Below, piece by piece: positions 8,159 to 19,892 of a stretch of 64,000 bases of DNA. Source of the stretch: Mesorhizobium sp. B4-1-3 (lineage in GTDB: Bacteria > Pseudomonadota > Alphaproteobacteria > Rhizobiales > Rhizobiaceae); NCBI RefSeq assembly GCF_006439355.1, contig NZ_VFTG01000002.1, positions 62,001-126,000 on the forward strand, given 5' to 3'. Both the position numbers and the translations under genes were made by a program. Numbering within the stretch: position 1 is the stretch's first letter; every line of letters starts with the position of its first letter. The notes under the pieces are model-generated. The model was given only the letters and a program-made list of their open reading frames with translations. It was not told the DNA's origin and searched no databases.

Positions 8159-9223
8159 TCAGCCGAACTTCGGATCCAGGCTGCCCGACTTGTAGCGCTT
8201 GGCCATTTCGGCCAGCGGAATCGGCTTGATCTTCGGCGCGTTGCCGGCGGTGCCGAACTGCTCGAAGCGCTCCTTGCAGAGCTTCTTCATCGCCGCCATC
8301 GCCGGTGTCAGATACTTGCGCGGATCGAACTCGCTGGGGTTTTCCGTCAGCACCTTGCGGATCGCGCCGGTCAGCGCCATGCGGTTGTCGGTGTCGATGT
8401 TGATCTTACGCACGCCATGCTTGATGCCGCGCTGGATCTCTTCCACCGGCACGCCCCAGGTCGGCTTCATCTGGCCGCCGTATTTGTTGATGATCTCCTG
8501 CAGCTCTTCCGGGACCGAGGACGAGCCGTGCATGACGAGATGCATGTTGGGCAGGCGGCGGTGGATCTCCTCGATCACATTCATCGCCAGCACCGCGCCG
8601 TCCGGCTTGCGCGAGAATTTGTAGGCGCCGTGGCTGGTGCCCATGGCAACCGCCAGCGCATCGACATGCGTGTCGCGCACGAACTGCTCGGCCTGCACCG
8701 GATCGGTCAAGAGCTGGTCGTGGCTGATCGCGCCCTCGACGCCGTGGCCGTCCTCCTGCTCGCCGCCGCCGCTTTCCAGGGAACCCAGCACGCCGATCTC
8801 GCCCTCCACCGAGACGCCGCCCCAGTGCGCCATGCCGACGACGCGGCGCGTGATGCCGGAATTATAGGCGTAGTCGGCCGGCGACTTGCCGTCCTCCTTC
8901 AGCGAGCCGTCCATCATCACCGAGGTGAAACCGTGCTGGATGGCGGTGACGCAGGTCGCTTCATTGTTGCCGTGGTCGAGATGCATGCAGACCGGGATGT
9001 CGGGATGGATCTCGACGAGCGCGTCGATCAGCTTGGCCAGCACGACATCATTGGCGTAGGCGCGCGCGCCGCGGCTGGCCTGCAGGATGACCGGCGACTT
9101 GGTCTCCTCGGCCGCCTCCATGATGGCGAGCCCCTGTTCCATATTGTTCATGTTGAAGGCAGGCACGCCATAGCCGTGTTCGGCGGCATGGTCGAGCAAT
9201 TGTCTCAGTGTGATGCGAGCCAA
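8159..9223 (-). CDS. fba: class II fructose-bisphosphate aldolase
   Basis: 354 residues, zinc-dependent aldolase that cleaves fructose-1,6-bisphosphate (and, in the Calvin-cycle subtype, sedoheptulose-bisphosphate). Metal and active-site motifs are clear: CMHLDHGNN with zinc histidines, the VEGEIGVLG segment, VMHGSSSVP and [10 protein letters not shown] start the gene at a TTG codon (9221-9223) so that the protein begins [18 protein letters not shown], the normal family N-terminus; GGGAGA lies at good spacing upstream. A longer frame would add ten unconserved residues. It is flanked by hairpins on both sides and appears monocistronic, so expression is probably independent of ribH upstream. 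Confidence 0.95.
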   Translation of the reverse strand: MARITLRQLLDHAAEHGYGVPAFNMNNMEQGLAIMEAAEETKSPVILQASRGARAYANDVVLAKLIDALVEIHPDIPVCMHLDHGNNEATCVTAIQHGFTSVMMDGSLKEDGKSPADYAYNSGITRRVVGMAHWGGVSVEGEIGVLGSLESGGGEQEDGHGVEGAISHDQLLTDPVQAEQFVRDTHVDALAVAMGTSHGAYKFSRKPDGAVLAMNVIEEIHRRLPNMHLVMHGSSSVPEELQEIINKYGGQMKPTWGVPVEEIQRGIKHGVRKINIDTDNRMALTGAIRKVLTENPSEFDPRKYLTPAMAAMKKLCKERFEQFGTAGNAPKIKPIPLAEMAKRYKSGSLDPKFG

Positions 9224-9300
9224 CGAATAGTCTCCCGGATCTGTTACAGGCACAAGTTACCAACGTCAGGCGGCATGGCCCGACCCGACTGCTTCTGGCC

Positions 9301-9346
9301 GGATTTCAGGCGGACCGCAACCACTCAAGTTGCGGTCCTGAAATCC
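9301..9346 (-). terminator. long hairpin between ribH and fba
   Basis: The arms GGATTTCAGG-(CGG bulge)-ACCGCAAC and GTTGCGGT-CCTGAAATCC pair perfectly over 18 bp apart from a 3-nt bulge, with a 7-nt loop CACTCAA. It lies 34 bp past the ribH stop and 78 bp before the fba start. It most likely ends the ribH transcript or stabilises its 3' end; there is no strong U-tract. Confidence 0.6.
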
Positions 9347-9379
9347 AAATCGGTTTAGTTCCAGCGCACCCTTTGCGGT

Positions 9380-10070
<691 letters not shown>

Positions 10071-10138
10071 ATTAACGCGGGTTTTATGAGAGAGCAGGAT
10101 GGCGCTGTCAATTGGCGACTGGCCAGTCCCTTCCTTGG

Positions 10139-10285
10139 AGGATGTCCGGCAGGGTAGAGCGGCGGCGGCGTTGCAGGATCGAGCTTCCTCGCCCAACGAA
10201 GTGGGGAGAGGTCTTTGGCGGGCGAGGAATCCAAGCGATACGTCGGTCGGACAGCGCGCCCTCTTCCTTGCCAGACATCTCCCCC
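10139..10285. repeat. dispersed intergenic repeat with inverted ends
   Basis: The stretch between the riboswitch and mtnA is bounded by ATGTCCGGCAGGG (10141-10153) and an inverted counterpart, CCTTGCCAGACAT (10268-10280), 11 of 13 matching. The interior is GC-rich with no coding potential. It looks like one of the short non-coding elements common in Mesorhizobium intergenic DNA. Confidence 0.5.
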
Positions 10286-10289
10286 ACAA

Positions 10290-11384
10290 TTACCCGCGCT
10301 CAGGAAACATCGCCTTCAGCCCCTCGCGCGAGGCTTTGGCCACGCCGCGCTCGGTGATGAGCCCCGTCACCAGCCGCGCCGGCGTCACGTCGAACGCCGG
10401 GTTGGCCGCCGGCGTGGCATCGGGCGAGACGCGCACCTGGGCTACCTTGCCGTCCGCCGTCTTGCCCCAGACCAAGGAGACCTCGTCGCCGGAGCGCTCC
10501 TCGATCGGGATTTCCTTCAGCCCGTCGGCCACGGTCCAGTCGATGGTGGGCGAGGGGAGCGCGACATAGAAGGGCACGTCGTTGTCGGCGGCGGCCAGCG
10601 CCTTCAGATAGGTACCGATCTTGTTGCAGACGTCGCCATTGGCCGTGGTGCGGTCGGTGCCGACGATGACCATGTCGATGTCGCCATGCTGCATCAGGTG
10701 GCCGCCGGCATTGTCGACGATCAGCGTGTGCGGCACGCCGTGTCCGGCCATCTCCCAGGCGGTCAGCTGGGCGCCCTGGTTGCGCGGCCTCGTCTCGTCG
10801 ACATAGACATGCACCGGAATGCCGGCCTCGGTCGCCAGATAGATCGGCGCGGTGGCGGTGCCGTAGTCGACGGTCGCCAGCCAGCCGGCATTGCAATGGG
10901 TGAGGATGTTGACGGTTTCGCCGGGCTTCTTGCGCGCCGCTATCTCTCTGATGATGGCAAGCCCGTTCTCGCCGATGGCGCGGTTCAGCCCGACATCCTC
11001 GTCGGCGATCTCGGCGGCCCGCTTGTAAGCCGCCTCCGCACGCTCTTCCGGCGCGAGCGGCTTCAGGTGCCGCCGCATCTCGTCCAGCGCCCAGCGCAGG
11101 TTGATCGCCGTGGGCCGTGTCTTATGAAGCGTCTCCCAGACCGCGTCGAGCGCTTCGTCCGACGGATCGTCCATCATCTGGATGGCGACGCCATAGGCCG
11201 CGGTGACGCCGATCAGCGGCGCGCCGCGCACCCACATGTCGCGGATGGCGGTGGCGATGCCGGCGACGGTTCCGATTTTTTCGATGCGGAACTCATGCGG
11301 CAGCCAGCGCTGGTCGATGATCTCGACCGACCGCTTGTCGCCGCTGAGCCAGATGGTGCGATAGTGGCGTTCGCCGACGTTCAA
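10290..11384 (-). CDS. mtnA: S-methyl-5-thioribose-1-phosphate isomerase
   Basis: 364 residues, homologous to eIF2B-like isomerases. Converts 5-methylthioribose-1-phosphate to methylthioribulose-1-phosphate in salvage of methylthioadenosine. Signature segments are [15 protein letters not shown] near the N-terminus, the catalytic cysteine in [11 protein letters not shown], and the catalytic aspartate region [18 protein letters not shown]. Length matches the family. Its ATG overlaps the mtnK stop (ATGA), so the two are translationally coupled. The later methionine-salvage enzymes (MtnB/C/D) are not in this window. Confidence 0.95.
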   Translation of the reverse strand: MNVGERHYRTIWLSGDKRSVEIIDQRWLPHEFRIEKIGTVAGIATAIRDMWVRGAPLIGVTAAYGVAIQMMDDPSDEALDAVWETLHKTRPTAINLRWALDEMRRHLKPLAPEERAEAAYKRAAEIADEDVGLNRAIGENGLAIIREIAARKKPGETVNILTHCNAGWLATVDYGTATAPIYLATEAGIPVHVYVDETRPRNQGAQLTAWEMAGHGVPHTLIVDNAGGHLMQHGDIDMVIVGTDRTTANGDVCNKIGTYLKALAAADNDVPFYVALPSPTIDWTVADGLKEIPIEERSGDEVSLVWGKTADGKVAQVRVSPDATPAANPAFDVTPARLVTGLITERGVAKASREGLKAMFPERG

Positions 11385-12649
11385 AGGCTCTTCTCCTGTT
11401 CGATCAGCGCGGCGAGATTGTTCACCTCGTCGATGCTGTGGATCCGGCGCCGGTTGACGGCAATGTGGCGGCCGAAGCGCAAAGCCTTGGCCTCACATCT
11501 GGCGCGCAGGTCTTGATCGGCAATGGTCTCGAAATCGGCATTGTGGGCGAGGCCGAGAATACGGCGGTGCACCTCGATGCCGGCGAAGCCGAGCAGGTCG
11601 GTCCAGATGGAATGCAGCACGTGATCGAGCGCCTGTTCGGCGCCGAGCTGGTCGCCCTGATCCTCGAACAGGCTCTTCTGATAGAGGATGCCGGTGCGCT
11701 CGGTGCGCCACAGATGCGAGAACTCGGCGCGGAAGGTGGCCCAGGTCTCGGCCGTGACCCCGAGTAGATAGGCGCGCATCGGCGCGCGGCTGCCTTTCTC
11801 CTCATGGCCGCGCTGCGAGAAGAAGGCCATCCAGAAATTGGCGAGCAGCATGCCGACGTCGAAGGCGATCGGACCGTAGAAGGCGAACTCCGGATCGATC
11901 ATCCGGGTCTCTGTGTCCGTCACCATGATCGAGCCCGAATGCAAATCGCCATGCAGCAGGGTCTCGGCATTGGCGGCGAAGAGATGCTTCAGCCGCTGCG
12001 CCTCGACCTTGAGGTCGCGGTCGGCGCGCAACTCCGCCACCAGGCCGTCGAGCTGCGGCGAGGTATGCCGGTTCATCTTGGCGTCGAAATAGGGATCGGA
12101 GAACACCAGGTTCTCGGTGATGTCGCAGAGTTCGACATTGTCGGCGAACAGCGCCAGATCGGCTTTGCGGTCTTTCGTCACCATCGAAAGGTCCGAGCCG
12201 CGGAACAGCGTGCGGGCCATGAACAGGCCGATGTCGCGCGCGATGTTCGGCAATTCGCGACCGTCGATCAGCGCGCGCCTGAGAATAACGTGCGGCGGCG
12301 CCAGATACTCCATCACGATCAGCGCCTGGGTCTCGTCGAAATGGTAGATCGCCGGCACCGAGCCGGGCGCACGGGCTTGCTGCCTGGTCAGCGCATGATG
12401 TTCGAAGAACGAGCGCTTCAAGGGCAGCGGCCAGCTGTCGCCGACCAAACGCACATAGGGCAGCGCCTGTTTGACCACTGCAGCACCCTGGTCGCTCTCG
12501 ACGATGAAGACGAGGTTGAGGTTGCCGTCGCCGACCTCGCGCACCTTCCAGCGGCTGACGTCGCTGCCGATGCGCTCGGTCAGGGCCGTGGTCCCGCCAA
12601 GGCGTTTCGGCAGCGTTTCCGCCGACAATGCTTCGAACTTCCCGTTCAT
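11381..12649 (-). CDS. mtnK: S-methyl-5-thioribose kinase
   Basis: 422 residues with an aminoglycoside-phosphotransferase-like kinase fold. Phosphorylates 5-methylthioribose at C1 with ATP. Visible features: nucleotide-loop region [13 protein letters not shown], the catalytic loop [13 protein letters not shown] with its aspartate, and the metal-binding DPE motif ([15 protein letters not shown]) that replaces the DFG of protein kinases. The ATG at 12649 follows GGAGGGAGAGC. First gene of mtnK-mtnA; the gap to the divergent ABC transporter carries a shared operator. A kinase for free methylthioribose next to a sugar importer suggests that exogenous methylthioribose is the substrate. Confidence 0.95.
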   Translation of the reverse strand: MNGKFEALSAETLPKRLGGTTALTERIGSDVSRWKVREVGDGNLNLVFIVESDQGAAVVKQALPYVRLVGDSWPLPLKRSFFEHHALTRQQARAPGSVPAIYHFDETQALIVMEYLAPPHVILRRALIDGRELPNIARDIGLFMARTLFRGSDLSMVTKDRKADLALFADNVELCDITENLVFSDPYFDAKMNRHTSPQLDGLVAELRADRDLKVEAQRLKHLFAANAETLLHGDLHSGSIMVTDTETRMIDPEFAFYGPIAFDVGMLLANFWMAFFSQRGHEEKGSRAPMRAYLLGVTAETWATFRAEFSHLWRTERTGILYQKSLFEDQGDQLGAEQALDHVLHSIWTDLLGFAGIEVHRRILGLAHNADFETIADQDLRARCEAKALRFGRHIAVNRRRIHSIDEVNNLAALIEQEKSL

Positions 12650-12720
12650 GCTCTCCCTCCTGCGCGTGGTTTCCGACGATAGCGGAGCCACGGCGGCGGG
12701 GCCAAGCTAGGAAGCGCTCT

Positions 12721-12749
12721 GGCAAATGTCAATCGTGTTGACAATTGCC
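12721..12749. promoter_or_regulatory. symmetric operator between mtnKA and the ABC transporter operon
   Basis: Arms GGCAAATGTCAA and TTGACAATTGCC form a 12-bp inverted repeat with one mismatch and a 5-bp spacer (TCGTG). Each arm contains a TTGACA -35 box pointing outward: rightward TTGACA with a 17-bp spacer to TAGCGT, leftward TTGACA with a 17-bp spacer to TAGCTT. A dimeric repressor bound here would cover both -35 boxes at once, giving joint control of uptake and salvage. The regulator gene is not in the window. Confidence 0.7.
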
Positions 12750-12785
12750 GAGTGAGCCCATAGCGTCACGATCCGGGAGGAACGG

Positions 12786-14297
<1,512 letters not shown>

Positions 14298-14330
14298 GAT
14301 CGTGCGGATGACGAGACTTGGAGTGCAGGC

Positions 14331-15371
14331 ATGAGTTCCAGTTTGGCGGAGAGGGCAACCGCGCGGGAGCGTTCGATGACATTGCGTGACTATGCCATCC
14401 GCTACGGCTTCATCGTGCTGCTGGTCGGGTTGATCGCCTATTTCGCGATCGCGGCCGATGGTTTCGCCTCGCCGCAGAGCGCCGTCTTCATCTTCCAGTC
14501 GGTGGCCATCACCGGCGTGCTGGCGCTCGGTGTCACCGCGACGCTGGTGGTCGGCGGTTTCGATCTGTCGATCGGCTCGGTCGCCACCAGCGCCATGATG
14601 GCGGCCTCCTACGCGATGGTGGTGCTGGAGCAGAATGCCATCGTCGCCGTCATCGCCTGCCTGGTCATCGGCGTCATCGTCGGCCTGATCAATGGCTGGC
14701 TGATCGTCTATATGCGCGTGCCCGACCTGCTGGCGACGCTCGGCATGATGTTCCTGCTGCTCGGCCTACAGCGTATCCCGACGGAAGGCCGCTCGATCGC
14801 CACCGGCATGACCATGCCCGACGGCTCGGTCGCCAACGGCAAGTTCTCGGAAGCCTTCCTGGCGCTCGGCCGCCACCGCATCGACTTCTTCATCCCTAAC
14901 CTGATCCCGGTTTCGGTGGTGGTGCTCGTCGTGCTCGCGCTGCTGATCTGGTTCTTCCTCGAATACACCCGCTTCGGCCGCATGATGTATGCCGTCGGCT
15001 CAAACGAGAGGGCGGCCGAGCTCGCCGGCGCGCCTGTCAAGGCATACAAAATCTGGGCCTACGTCATTTCGGGAGTTTTTGCCTCGATCGGCGGGATTTT
15101 GCTCGCTGCCCGGCTTGGACGCGGCGACATCGCCTCGGGTAATAATCTCTTGCTCGACGCTGTCGCCGCGGCGCTCATCGGCTACGCCGTGCTCGGTGCC
15201 GCCAAGCCCAACGCCTTCGGCACGGCCGTCGGCGCGGTGTTCGTCGGCGTCCTGCTGCAAGGCCTGACGATGATGAACGCTCCTTACTACACGCAGGATT
15301 TCGTCAAGGGCGCGGTGCTTGTCGTCGCCCTTGTCTTCACCTTCGCCCTTTCCGGCAGGGGCAAGAGATAG
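14331..15371 (+). CDS. sugar ABC transporter permease (RbsC-like)
   Basis: 346 residues, 8-10 hydrophobic segments. Family hallmarks: GVLALGVTATLVVGGFDLSI in the second helix region, the loop RFGRMMYAVGSNERAAELAG (EAA-like coupling helix), and GDIASGNNLLLDAVAAALIG near the C-terminus. Inner-membrane channel subunit of the importer, 33 bp after the ATPase gene and 41 bp before the binding-protein gene. A charged N-terminus of about 20 residues precedes the first helix. Confidence 0.92.
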   Translation: MSSSLAERATARERSMTLRDYAIRYGFIVLLVGLIAYFAIAADGFASPQSAVFIFQSVAITGVLALGVTATLVVGGFDLSIGSVATSAMMAASYAMVVLEQNAIVAVIACLVIGVIVGLINGWLIVYMRVPDLLATLGMMFLLLGLQRIPTEGRSIATGMTMPDGSVANGKFSEAFLALGRHRIDFFIPNLIPVSVVVLVVLALLIWFFLEYTRFGRMMYAVGSNERAAELAGAPVKAYKIWAYVISGVFASIGGILLAARLGRGDIASGNNLLLDAVAAALIGYAVLGAAKPNAFGTAVGAVFVGVLLQGLTMMNAPYYTQDFVKGAVLVVALVFTFALSGRGKR

Positions 15372-15412
15372 TTTCGACCGGGACATTGATGAGAACACAA
15401 ACGGAGGAAAAA

Positions 15413-16465
15413 GTGAGCATCACAAGGAGACTTTTGGGGAAAGCGGCACTCGGCCTCGCCGGCGCGGCGCTGTTGATGCAGGGGACCGCTTTGGCAGCGG
15501 ACAAGCCGGCGCCGTTCGACAAGCCGGGCGTCAAGATCGCGCTCGTGCGCTACCTTTCGACCGGTGACTTCTTCCAGGCCTATCTGTCCGGCGTCGAGGC
15601 GCAAGCCAAGGCGCTCGGCGTCGACCTGCGGGTGCTCGACAGCCGCCAGGACGCGGCGCTCCAGGCCGACATGGTCGACCAGGCGATCGCGCTCGGCGTG
15701 CAGGGCATCATCATCCAGCATGGCCTGACGGAATCGATGAAGGACGCCGCCCAGCGCGCGGTCGACGCCGGCATCAAGGTCGTCGCCTTCGACGTCAATG
15801 TCGAGAACCCGAAGATCCCGCAGATCGAGCAGTCGGACAAGGACCTCGCCAGGCTCGCACTCGAGCAGGCGGTGAAGGACAATGGCGAGAGCTGGAAGGC
15901 CGGCTATGTCTATGTCGCCGGCATCGCCCCGCTCGACCGCCGCAACGAAACCTGGGTGGATGTGAAGAAGAAATATTCGGGCATCAGCGAGGTCGCCCAG
16001 TTCGGCACGCTCGACAACCCGATCGCCAACTCCGTTGCCAACCAGGCACGCTCGGTACTGCAGGCGCATCCCGACATCAACGTGATGTTCGCGCCCTATG
16101 ACGAGTTCGCCAAGGGCGTGAAGATCGCCGTCGACGAAGCCGGCCTGAACAAGAAGATCAAGATCTACTCGGCCGACATCTCGACCTCGGACATCGCCGC
16201 CATGCGCGAGCCGGACAGTGCCTGGGCGGCGACCGCCGCCACCAATCCGGCCGTCGTCGGCCAGGTTTCGGTGCGCGCGCTGGCGCAGCTGCTTGCCGGC
16301 GAGGATCCCGGCCACAACGTCATCGTGCCGCCGACGCTGATCACCCAGAAGGAGCTGATCGACAAGGACATCAAGAACATGGAAGACCTGTCGGCCAAGC
16401 TGCCGCAGTTCGCCCATGCCGATGTCGCGATGCCGGCCTGGATGCCAAACCCGAACGCCAAGTAA
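15413..16465 (+). CDS. periplasmic sugar-binding protein of the mtn-linked ABC importer
   Basis: About 350 residues, type I periplasmic binding protein (ribose/galactose class; GVKIALVRYLSTGDFFQAYL starts the first lobe). I choose the GTG at 15413 because AGGAGG lies 6-10 nt upstream. The N-terminus SITRRLLGKAALGLAGAALL ends in a signal-peptidase site near TALAADK; its TRRLLGK resembles a twin-arginine signal. As third gene after ATPase and permease, and with a strong terminator behind, it completes the operon. An ATG at 15386 or 15389 would give 8-9 extra residues. Confidence 0.9.
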   Translation: MSITRRLLGKAALGLAGAALLMQGTALAADKPAPFDKPGVKIALVRYLSTGDFFQAYLSGVEAQAKALGVDLRVLDSRQDAALQADMVDQAIALGVQGIIIQHGLTESMKDAAQRAVDAGIKVVAFDVNVENPKIPQIEQSDKDLARLALEQAVKDNGESWKAGYVYVAGIAPLDRRNETWVDVKKKYSGISEVAQFGTLDNPIANSVANQARSVLQAHPDINVMFAPYDEFAKGVKIAVDEAGLNKKIKIYSADISTSDIAAMREPDSAWAATAATNPAVVGQVSVRALAQLLAGEDPGHNVIVPPTLITQKELIDKDIKNMEDLSAKLPQFAHADVAMPAWMPNPNAK

Positions 16466-16487
16466 GGTCCGAGCAGCCGGAAAATGA

Positions 16488-16516
16488 AGAGAGCGGTCCA
16501 ACGGGCCGCTCTCTTT
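16488..16516 (+). terminator. intrinsic terminator of the sugar ABC operon
   Basis: Stem GAGAGCGGTCC / GGGCCGCTCTC (one G-U pair) with a 3-nt loop, followed by TTTTGTTT. It lies 23 bp past the binding-protein stop and is a standard rho-independent terminator. Confidence 0.9.
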
Positions 16517-16541
16517 TGTTTCTGCTCGGGCCGTTCCGGCC

Positions 16542-16793
16542 TCACCGCTGCCAGAAAGGCAATTTGGCGATCTCCGCCTCGACCTCCTCTTTCGTCAGTC
16601 CGATATCGTCGATCAGATGCGGATTGTCCGTCGCCATGCGCTTGAGCTCGAAGCGGAAATAGGCCTGCTTGCGGCGCTCGGCGATGAGGCTGCGTAAGGC
16701 TGAGAGGCCGTAGCGCCGGCGGCCCTTCATCTCGGCTGCGCGCGCCGCCAAAGGTGCGCAAGGCGCAAGGATATCGTTCATGGCAAGCTCCAT
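16542..16793 (-). CDS. DUF1127-type small basic protein
   Basis: 83 residues (79 from the second ATG). The basic middle (RSLIAERRKQAYFRFELKRM) and the C-terminal helix DNPHLIDDIGLTKEEVEAEI are the YjiS/DUF1127 pattern, arginine-rich with 'LxDIGLTxxEVExEixK'. In Agrobacterium and Brucella, short DUF1127 proteins have been linked to phosphate, carbon or RNA metabolism; the role of this copy is unknown. It is convergent with the sugar ABC operon, its stop about 25 bp from the shared terminator. Confidence 0.8.
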   Translation of the reverse strand: MELAMNDILAPCAPLAARAAEMKGRRRYGLSALRSLIAERRKQAYFRFELKRMATDNPHLIDDIGLTKEEVEAEIAKLPFWQR

Positions 16794-16903
16794 GCGGTAG
16801 AGGGTTTGAGGACCCGTGACCTGATTGAGATTGCAGTGTGCCGCAGCCGGCTGGCGGCGTAATTAAGCCCTCCCAAATAGTTCTCAAAACTTCCAAATCG
16901 GTC

Positions 16904-16942
16904 AGAGCGTTTCACCGTTTCACGGAAACGGCGAAACGCTCT
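16904..16942. repeat. 39-bp palindromic repeat
   Basis: The sequence AGAGCGTTTCACCGTTTC is followed by ACG and then its near-perfect inverse GAAACGGCGAAACGCTCT, giving an 18-bp stem with one mismatch and a 3-nt loop. It stands upstream of the winged-helix gene and next to a second palindromic element. This type of palindrome recurs in rhizobial genomes. Confidence 0.75.
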
Positions 16943-16958
16943 ATCCCTTTGTTTTTAC

Positions 16959-17028
16959 GCAATTCCGGGCGGAGGGTACGGCGAAGTCGCCGGAACTTAA
17001 CCGCTCACACTTATCCTGGAATTGCTCT
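16959..17028. repeat. stem-loop repeat, enlarged member of the GTGNGAANCGG family
   Basis: Read on the minus strand, the order is AGAGCAATTCC, AGGATAA, GTGTGAGCGG, a longer insert holding its own hairpin (GGCGACTTCGCC), then TCCGCCC and GGAATTGC. The outer arms and loop match the copy at 53398-53446, but the inner stem is interrupted by about 20 nt. It ends 12 bp before the winged-helix gene and may form part of its leader. Confidence 0.65.
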
Positions 17029-17040
17029 ATAGATCGCCGC

Positions 17041-18546
17041 ATGCAAGGATCGCGCTTTGCTTTTGGACCGTTCGTCTTTGATCCTGGCGCGGGAACGCTG
17101 CTTCGGGGCGATGTTCCCGTTGCCGCCGGCCATCGCGGGCTGAAGCTGCTCGAAGCGCTTGTGGCGCGCCCGGGCGAGATCCTGGGCAAGGCCGAGCTGA
17201 TGGACGCGGCCTGGCCGGGCACCGCCGTCGAGGAAGGCAATCTGACCGTCCAGATCGCGCAACTCAGGAAGCTGCTCGGTCCGGCGACCCACGGCGGCGA
17301 GTGGATCGCCACGGTGCCGCGCGTCGGCTATCGTTTTACCGGGTCCGTTGAACAGTCCGACGCCACGCGCAAAACCCTGCCGCTGCCCGACAAACCGTCG
17401 ATCGCCGTCTTGCCCTTTATCAATCTGAGCAACGATCCCGAGCAGGACTCCTTTGCCGACGGCTTGACCGAAGATTTGATCACTGATCTTTCGCGGATCC
17501 AGGGCCTCTTCGTCATCGCGCGCAACTCGGTCTTTGCCTATAAGGGCAAGGCGATGGACGTGCGCGTCATCGCAGGCGAACTCGGCGTGCGTTACCTGCT
17601 GGAGGGCAGCGCCCGGCGCGCCGCAGGACGCGTGCGCATCAACGCGCAATTGATCGACGCGTTGAGCGGCGAGCATCTATGGGCCGAACGTTTCGATCGC
17701 AGCGTTGAGGACATTTTCGCCGTTCAGGACGAGGCGACGGCCAAGATCGTCGAGGCGCTGCTCGGGCGGCTGCGCGCGTTGCCTGAGCGCAACCGGCCTA
17801 AGAACCTCGAGGCCTATGATCTCTGCGTGCGGGCCCGCAAATCGTTCGACGAGTCCCCACAGATGGCGCGCGAAGCGCATCTGATGCTGACACGTGCGAT
17901 CTCGCTCGACCCGGACTATGCCGAGGCCTATCGCTGGCTGGCAATGAACCACTGGATGAGCTGGGTGCATTGGGGCGAGCCTTTCGAGCCGGCCCGCAGC
18001 ATCTCCCTGGAACTGGCGCGCAAGGCGGTGGCGATCGATCCAAACGATGCCGGTAGCCGCTGGGTGCTGGCTAATTTGCTTGCCTATGAACGCGATTTCG
18101 AGCAGTCCGAGGCGGAATTCGCCAAGGCGATCGAACTCGACCCGAACGAGGCCGATATCTGGGCGACATTGTCCGATATCGACGTGCTGGGCGGGCGGTT
18201 GGACGAGGGCCTGGAACACATCCGCAAGGCGTTCCGGCTGAACCCGTTTCCGCCGAGCTGGTATTATCTCACGCTCGGCCAGGCGCAATATGCGGCCCGC
18301 GACTATGAGGCCGCCGTCGAGACCCTGCGCCGCGACCAGACCTACCGCACCAGCTCGCGCCGCTTCCTAGCGGCAAGCCTGGCGCAGCTCGGCCGCCTCG
18401 ACGAGGCGCGCACCGAGGTTGCGCTGTTCCTCGTCGGCAATCCGCATTTCTCCACGCAGCGCTGGGTCGAGACGGAGCCGTTCCGTGACGACGCGACGCT
18501 TGAGCATTTCGTCGAGGGCTTCCGCAAGGCCGGCCTGCCGCAGTGA
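17041..18546 (+). CDS. winged-helix DNA-binding protein with TPR repeats (CadC/adenylate-cyclase-like)
   Basis: 501 residues in three parts. Residues 1-105 form an OmpR-type winged helix (FGPFVFDPGAGTLLRG start; VEEGNLTVQIAQLRKLLG recognition helix; ATVPRVGYRFTG wing). About 118-250 is a TolB-like periplasmic-amidase-type domain (PSIAVLPFINLSNDPEQDSF, then NAQLIDALSGEHLWAERFDR). From about 280 on, helical TPR repeats with NPNAADI-like turns (IELDPNEADIWATLSDID) extend to the C-terminus. No transmembrane segment is evident, unlike CadC, so it is probably cytosolic. Such proteins are frequent in Mesorhizobium and Bradyrhizobium, usually of unknown target. It stands alone, directly behind two palindromic repeats. 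Confidence 0.85.
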   Translation: MQGSRFAFGPFVFDPGAGTLLRGDVPVAAGHRGLKLLEALVARPGEILGKAELMDAAWPGTAVEEGNLTVQIAQLRKLLGPATHGGEWIATVPRVGYRFTGSVEQSDATRKTLPLPDKPSIAVLPFINLSNDPEQDSFADGLTEDLITDLSRIQGLFVIARNSVFAYKGKAMDVRVIAGELGVRYLLEGSARRAAGRVRINAQLIDALSGEHLWAERFDRSVEDIFAVQDEATAKIVEALLGRLRALPERNRPKNLEAYDLCVRARKSFDESPQMAREAHLMLTRAISLDPDYAEAYRWLAMNHWMSWVHWGEPFEPARSISLELARKAVAIDPNDAGSRWVLANLLAYERDFEQSEAEFAKAIELDPNEADIWATLSDIDVLGGRLDEGLEHIRKAFRLNPFPPSWYYLTLGQAQYAARDYEAAVETLRRDQTYRTSSRRFLAASLAQLGRLDEARTEVALFLVGNPHFSTQRWVETEPFRDDATLEHFVEGFRKAGLPQ

Positions 18547-18600
18547 CGCGGCGACATGGCCAACTGGCTGCTGCGGAGATTTCGTATCCTCAGGTCTTTT

Positions 18601-19665
18601 TCACCGGCCGGCGCGCGCCAGCCCATGCGCCACCAGACGGTCGATCACCTCCGGATAGCTGACGCCGCTCGCCGCCATAGCCTTGGCGTACATGCTGATG
18701 TTGGTGAAGCCCGGAATGGTGTTGATCTCGTTGATCAGGAAATTCATGTCCGGCATCAGGAAGAAGTCGACGCGGGCCATGCCGTCGCAACCGAGCGCCC
18801 TGAACGCCCTTGCGCCCATGTCGCGCATGGCATCCTCGACCTCCTGCGGCAGCTCAGCTGGCACGATCAAGGCCGCACCATTCTCGTCGATGTATTTGGC
18901 GTTGTAGTTGTAGAAACCATGGCTTTCCGCGGGCACGATCTCGCCTGGATGCGAGACGAAAAGTTCGCCTTCGGGGCTTTCCAGCACGCTGTATTCGATC
19001 TCGCGGCCACGGACGAATTCCTCCGCCAGGAGCTTGCCGTCGTGCTGGAAGGCTTCCGTCAGCGCCCGCTCGAATTCCTGACTGGCATTGACCTTCGCGA
19101 CGCCGACCGACGAGCCCTGCCGCGCCGGCTTGATGAAGAGCGGCAGGCCGAGTTGACCCTCAAGCTCGGCAAGCGAAGGCGCGGCCCCTTCACCGATGGT
19201 CACCGAGCGCGCAACGGGCAGTCCTGCCGCTTTCAGCAGCCGCTTGGCGATGTCCTTGTCGAGCGCCGTGGCGGACCCGAGGATGCCGCAGCCGGCGAGC
19301 GGCACCCGTGCCACTTCGGCCATTCCCTGCACCGCGCCGTCCTCGCCATGCAGTCCGTGCAGCACTGGAAACAGGATATCGATGGGGGGCAGGTCGTAGG
19401 GCGAGCCGTTTGCAGGGATCGCCAGCATCCGCCCATGCCCGCCGGGCACTAGGCAGAGCTGCGTGCCAACGGATGGCGTCGCCAGCGCGCCGTCCTCGAA
19501 GCGGCTCAGCAGCCATTGCCCTTCCCGGGTGACGAAGATCGGGACGGCATCGTATTTCGCCGGGTCCAGCGCGGCGATGACGTTGGCCGCCGAAAGCAGC
19601 GACACCTCATGCTCAGCGGAGCGCCCGCCGAAGAGCACGCCGATACGAAGTCTTCTCGCCGCCAT
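18601..19665 (-). CDS. ddl: D-alanine--D-alanine ligase
   Basis: 354 residues, ATP-grasp ligase making D-Ala-D-Ala for peptidoglycan. N-terminal GVLFGGRSAEHEVSLLSA, the serine-containing PCxGSSVG-type loop as PARQGSSVGVAKVN, and the C-terminal DFFLMPDMNFLINEINTIPG with metal-binding E and N residues match Ddl. Length and N-terminal extension resemble the DdlA (long) form. ATG at 19665 has TGGAG 6 nt upstream, favoured over the start five codons earlier. It lies outside any mur-fts cluster, so it is likely a second, dispersed ligase gene or the housekeeping one in a moved position; the sequence alone cannot decide. Confidence 0.93.
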   Translation of the reverse strand: MAARRLRIGVLFGGRSAEHEVSLLSAANVIAALDPAKYDAVPIFVTREGQWLLSRFEDGALATPSVGTQLCLVPGGHGRMLAIPANGSPYDLPPIDILFPVLHGLHGEDGAVQGMAEVARVPLAGCGILGSATALDKDIAKRLLKAAGLPVARSVTIGEGAAPSLAELEGQLGLPLFIKPARQGSSVGVAKVNASQEFERALTEAFQHDGKLLAEEFVRGREIEYSVLESPEGELFVSHPGEIVPAESHGFYNYNAKYIDENGAALIVPAELPQEVEDAMRDMGARAFRALGCDGMARVDFFLMPDMNFLINEINTIPGFTNISMYAKAMAASGVSYPEVIDRLVAHGLARAGR

Positions 19666-19830
19666 TTGAAGCTCCACCAACGATCAAGGTTGGAGCTCGC
19701 ATGCGAAACACAAGCGCCCCTTAAACTGACCGAGCAATACGTGAAGGATTGGAATGGATTTTGACGGGTTTGAGCAGTTCTTTAGCAGAAGCGTGAAAGG
19801 CCTTGCGCCGGAATCTGTCGATAGGGAGAT

Positions 19831-19869
19831 GGGGCGGTTCGTCGTTTTCGTAGAACGATGAACCGCCCC
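19831..19869 (-). terminator. hairpin terminator downstream of the bifunctional aldolase gene
   Basis: Arms GGGGCGGTTCGTCGTT and AACGATGAACCGCCCC pair over 16 bp with a single mismatch and a 7-nt loop. It sits 24 bp beyond the aldolase stop on the minus strand. The remaining DNA up to ddl (19666-19830) shows no gene or recognisable site. Confidence 0.75.
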
Positions 19870-19892
19870 AGGAGCGGGATACTTCTGCCTCG

